Assembly: GCA_964638035.1 (NCBI GenBank)
Contig: CAZWXD010000022.1
Span: 1 to 54,012, forward strand
Length of the DNA: 54,012 nucleotides
Reading direction: 5' to 3'
Source: JAGGAG01 sp964638035
Lineage (GTDB): Bacteria > Gemmatimonadota > Gemmatimonadetes > Gemmatimonadales > GWC2-71-9
How positions within the stretch are numbered: position 1 is the first letter of the stretch; each line of letters starts with the position of its first letter. The notes under the pieces are model-generated. The model did no database searches. It was not told the origin of the DNA and saw nothing but the letters and a program-made list of their open reading frames with translations. Below are positions 51,870 to 54,012 of the stretch, one piece after another. A program made the translations under genes and the position numbers.

Positions 51870-52850
51870 TTGACCTCGATCGCCCTGCCCGCGCCCCGCG
51901 GGCAATCGTTCTGGCGGGCCGCCCAGGTCCTGGGCCTCGCCCTCACGGTGGCCCTGGTGGTATCGCTCGTCGTGTCGCCGAGACTCGCGCTGCACATCCT
52001 GTGGGACATGGTGATCCCGCTCCTGCCCGCCACCTTCCTCCTCAATCCCATGATCTGGCGGAACGTCTGCCCCCTGGCCACGCTGAACGAGGTGTCGGGG
52101 CGGGGCGCCGGGCGACGCCCCCTCGGCACCTGGGGGCTCCGCGCCGCGTGGATCGTCGGCATCGTGCTGCTCGTGGCCCTGGTGCCCGCCCGCCGCTTCC
52201 TCTTCAACGAGAACGGGCCGGCCCTGGCGGCCACGATCGTGCTCGTCGCCCTCCTGGCCCTGGCCAGCGGCCTCGTCCATGCACGCCGGGCCGGGTTCTG
52301 CGACTCGCTCTGCCCGGTGCTCCCCGTTGAGAAGCTCTACGGGCAGTTTCCCCTCCTGCCGCTGGCGGGCGCGCGCTGCGCCAATTGCACCCAGTGCACC
52401 CCGGCCGGCTGCATCGACGTCGCCGGCACCAAGGCCGTGGCCCAGACGGTCGGCCCCTGGCGCCGGGACACCCGCTGGCTGCGCACGTCGTTCGGGGTGT
52501 TCGCGGCCGCATTTCCCGGGTTCATCTTCGGCTACTTCACCACCGTGAACGGCCCGCTCGCCTCGGCCGGCGCCGTGTACGGACGCGTGCTGCTCCTGGC
52601 CGCCGTCAGCTATGCCATCGTGGCGACGCTGGCTGTTGCCCTCCGCCTGGATGCCCAGGTCGCCCTGCCATTGCTCGGTGTCGCCTCGCTCGGCCTGTAC
52701 TACTGGTTCGCCGCCCCACCGCTGGTGCAGGCCTACGGCGCACCGGGTTGGGCAGCCACCGGCGTGCGGGTTCTGATGGGTGCACTGATCGCCTGGTGGC
52801 TCCTCGCCTGGCGCACCCGCACCGCCACCACGCCTCCCACAGCTCGCTGA
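51870..52850 (+). CDS. Integral membrane protein with iron-sulfur-type Cys clusters (NapH/FixG-like)
   Basis: The protein has 326 aa from TTG 51870; the frame is open further up but without a family-like N-terminus. About eight membrane helices. Cys patterns are NVCPLATLNE, GFCDSLCPVLPVEKLYG and CANCTQCTPAGCID, which could hold one or two 4Fe-4S clusters, as in FixG/NapH/CcoG-like electron-transfer proteins. It probably moves electrons between quinone and a periplasmic or cytoplasmic partner. Substrate unknown. Confidence 0.75.
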   Translation: MTSIALPAPRGQSFWRAAQVLGLALTVALVVSLVVSPRLALHILWDMVIPLLPATFLLNPMIWRNVCPLATLNEVSGRGAGRRPLGTWGLRAAWIVGIVLLVALVPARRFLFNENGPALAATIVLVALLALASGLVHARRAGFCDSLCPVLPVEKLYGQFPLLPLAGARCANCTQCTPAGCIDVAGTKAVAQTVGPWRRDTRWLRTSFGVFAAAFPGFIFGYFTTVNGPLASAGAVYGRVLLLAAVSYAIVATLAVALRLDAQVALPLLGVASLGLYYWFAAPPLVQAYGAPGWAATGVRVLMGALIAWWLLAWRTRTATTPPTAR

Positions 52851-52881
52851 CCAGCGTCCCGGTCCCCGCGCGCCGGCAGGC

Positions 52882-52910
52882 TTGACAATATCTGTTATAA
52901 CATATATTGT
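52882..52910 (+). promoter_or_regulatory. marR promoter
   Basis: TTGACA at 52882-52887 and TATTGT at 52905-52910 are 17 nt apart. The ATG at 52917 follows 6 nt after the -10, so the mRNA would be leaderless. The operator palindrome lies between the two hexamers. Confidence 0.6.
52893..52902. promoter_or_regulatory. Predicted MarR operator, site 1
   Basis: TGTTATAACA is a perfect 10-bp palindrome between the -35 and -10 of marR. With its flanks (ATATC on the left, TATAT on the right) the symmetry extends to 20 bp with one mismatched pair. It is an AT-rich island in GC-rich DNA. Confidence 0.65.
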
Positions 52911-52916
52911 AGAGGC

Positions 52917-53384
52917 ATGTCCATTCGCCTGCAGGACGAGATCAGGCAGACCCGGCCCTTCCCTTCCCTGGGAGCCGAGGCGCTGCTCAGCATCCTGCGC
53001 ACCGCGGCCATCCTCGATCACCACATTGCGGAGGCGTTGCGGCCGCACGGCCTGACGCCCACCCAGCTCAACGTGCTGCGCATCCTGCGCGGCGCCGGCC
53101 AGGCCGGCCTCTGCGGGCGGGAGGTCGCCGAGCGGATGGTGGCGCGCGTGCCCGACGTGCCGCGGATGCTGGAGCGGCTCGAGGCAATGGGGCACATCAC
53201 CCGCGAGCGCGACGCGGGCGACCGCCGGCACGTGACCGCGCGGATCACCCCGAAGGGGCTCGACCTCGTGGCTCGCGTGCAGCCCGACCTCGAGCGACTC
53301 GAACGCGCGCGCCTGGGGCACCTGAGCGAGCGCACCCTCCGGGCCCTGGTTGACGGCCTCGCCGCCGTCCGCGAGGCACGCTGA
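52917..53384 (+). CDS. MarR family transcriptional regulator
   Basis: The protein has 155 aa. The winged helix-turn-helix is visible: LTPTQLNVLRILRGAGQAGL, CGREVAERMVARVPDVPRML and the wing RDAGDRRHVTARITPKG. Such proteins bind palindromes as dimers and let go when a small ligand or oxidant binds. The operator in its own promoter and the same palindrome before doxX suggest autoregulation and control of doxX. Confidence 0.93.
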   Translation: MSIRLQDEIRQTRPFPSLGAEALLSILRTAAILDHHIAEALRPHGLTPTQLNVLRILRGAGQAGLCGREVAERMVARVPDVPRMLERLEAMGHITRERDAGDRRHVTARITPKGLDLVARVQPDLERLERARLGHLSERTLRALVDGLAAVREAR

Positions 53385-53400
53385 ACGGCGGCACAACACC

Positions 53401-53410
53401 TGTTATAACA
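53401..53410. promoter_or_regulatory. Predicted MarR operator, site 2 (doxX)
   Basis: TGTTATAACA, identical to site 1, lies 20-30 bp before the doxX start. Its centre contains TATAAC, which could itself be the -10 of doxX. Confidence 0.6.
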
Positions 53411-53430
53411 CGCATGAAAGGATCATGACC

Positions 53431-53961
53431 ATGGACACGACGACGATCGACACCAGCACCCTGAGCACCGGCCTCCTGGCCGGACGGCTCGTGCTGGGGA
53501 CACTGATGGCAGCGCATGGTGCCCAGAAGCTCCTCGGCTGGTTTGGCGGTCATGGCCTGGCTGGCACCGGCGGCTTCTTCGAGTCGCTGGGCTTCCGGCC
53601 CGGGCGCCTCTTTGCAGGGGCAGCCGCGCTCACGGAGGTGACCGGCGGACTGCTCATCGCCCTGGGCCTCCTGGGACCGGTGGGCCCGGCCCTCGTCCTC
53701 TCGGTGATGATCGTGGCCATCGCCACCGTGCACCTCCGCAACGGCGTCTTCGCCCAGTCGAACGGCATGGAAGTGCCCCTCCTCTACGGCACGGGTGCCA
53801 TCGCCCTGGCCCTCACCGGGTTTGGCGCCTGGTCCCTCGATGCCCTGCTCGGCCTCGCGGGCGCCTGGACACCCACGCTCGCGTGGCTCGCCCTTGCCGT
53901 CGGCGCCCTGGGCGCCGGGGCCATGCTGGCCACGCGCCGCAGGCCCCACGCAGCGGCCTAG
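53431..53961 (+). CDS. DoxX family membrane protein
   Basis: The protein has 176 aa. ATG 53431 has AAAGGA (53417-53422) at 8 nt; ATG 53425, two codons earlier, is too near that site. Four or five membrane helices are expected, with the DoxX pattern LVLGTLMAAHGAQKLLGWFGG and TGGFFESLGFRPG. DoxX-like proteins are linked to thiol and redox homeostasis or oxidation of sulfur compounds. It follows marR and carries the same operator. Confidence 0.88.
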   Translation: MDTTTIDTSTLSTGLLAGRLVLGTLMAAHGAQKLLGWFGGHGLAGTGGFFESLGFRPGRLFAGAAALTEVTGGLLIALGLLGPVGPALVLSVMIVAIATVHLRNGVFAQSNGMEVPLLYGTGAIALALTGFGAWSLDALLGLAGAWTPTLAWLALAVGALGAGAMLATRRRPHAAA

Positions 53962-53993
53962 CTGTAATTGATGAGGAGGTTGTTCACTGAGCC

Positions 53994-54012
53994 ATGACGC
54001 TACAAGCTGGGG
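53994..54012 (+). CDS. Possible 5' end of the next gene (truncated by the window)
   Basis: ATG 53994 opens a frame (MTLQAG) that runs off the end. AGGAGG at 53974-53979 lies 14 nt upstream, which is long for a ribosome-binding site. Too little is visible to identify it. Confidence 0.2.

Overview
The window is about 54 kb of GC-rich bacterial chromosome. It is gene-dense, with short intergenic gaps and many 1-11 nt start/stop overlaps. The cell is Gram-negative: signal peptides, Tat signals, lipoboxes, several beta-barrel proteins ending in aromatic residues and a TonB-like N-terminus all appear. Gemmatimonadota is the most likely phylum. This is an inference from GWxTD-like tandem paralogs, a short N-terminal GYF-like module on a membrane-anchored protein, and overall gene style. 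No rRNA, tRNA, CRISPR array, integrase or transposase was recognised. A run of 100 N marks a scaffold join inside a repeat array, so this is a draft or metagenome assembly.

Layout. 1-2504: two tandem paralogous exported GWxTD/TPR-like proteins. 2527-4455: a Phe-rich leader peptide, a hairpin and a terminator precede a prephenate dehydratase-ACT-DAHP synthase fusion. 4512-6691 (minus): ECF sigma factor, zinc-finger anti-sigma and two-PDZ protein. 6753-10497: serine dehydratase, a ferritin-like/VIT1 fusion and a ChaA antiporter that seems to start at ATT. 10552-12714: a ureohydrolase (possibly a guanidine hydrolase) with a nickel permease. 12903-18790: small protein, exported carbonic anhydrase, small beta-barrel, BNR protein, VKOR and leuS. 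18989-20176: unknown gene and a palindromic repeat array. 20177-23621: GH109, galactokinase-like kinase and sugar nucleotidyltransferase. 23664-28899: chemoreceptor, DUF4287-like protein, glycosyltransferase, TonB-like chimera, YceI and a small membrane protein. 28918-31950: a four-gene chain coupled by GTGA overlaps. 32010-37471: 2'-5' RNA ligase-like protein, YceI/barrel/cupredoxin cluster, SseA, SufE and a lineage-type anchored protein. 37516-40948: two paralogous beta-barrels flanking a glycosylasparaginase-like Ntn hydrolase. 40926-46159: thioredoxin-like, saccharopine dehydrogenase-like, TetR, lipoprotein, M1 peptidase and GNAT. 46195-51623 (minus): gyrA, threonine dehydratase, response regulator-GAF and Ser/Thr kinase, all overlapping. 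51870-53961: membrane Fe-S protein, then MarR and DoxX sharing a palindromic operator.

Two features recur. Many first genes have a -10-like hexamer (TAGATT, TATCTT and similar) only 6-10 nt before the start codon, suggesting leaderless mRNAs, while downstream genes use Shine-Dalgarno sites or stop/start overlaps. Functionally the window mixes housekeeping genes (leuS, gyrA, sufE, aromatic synthesis) with metal handling (Fe, Ca, Ni, Cu), cell-surface proteins and glycan or peptide salvage.
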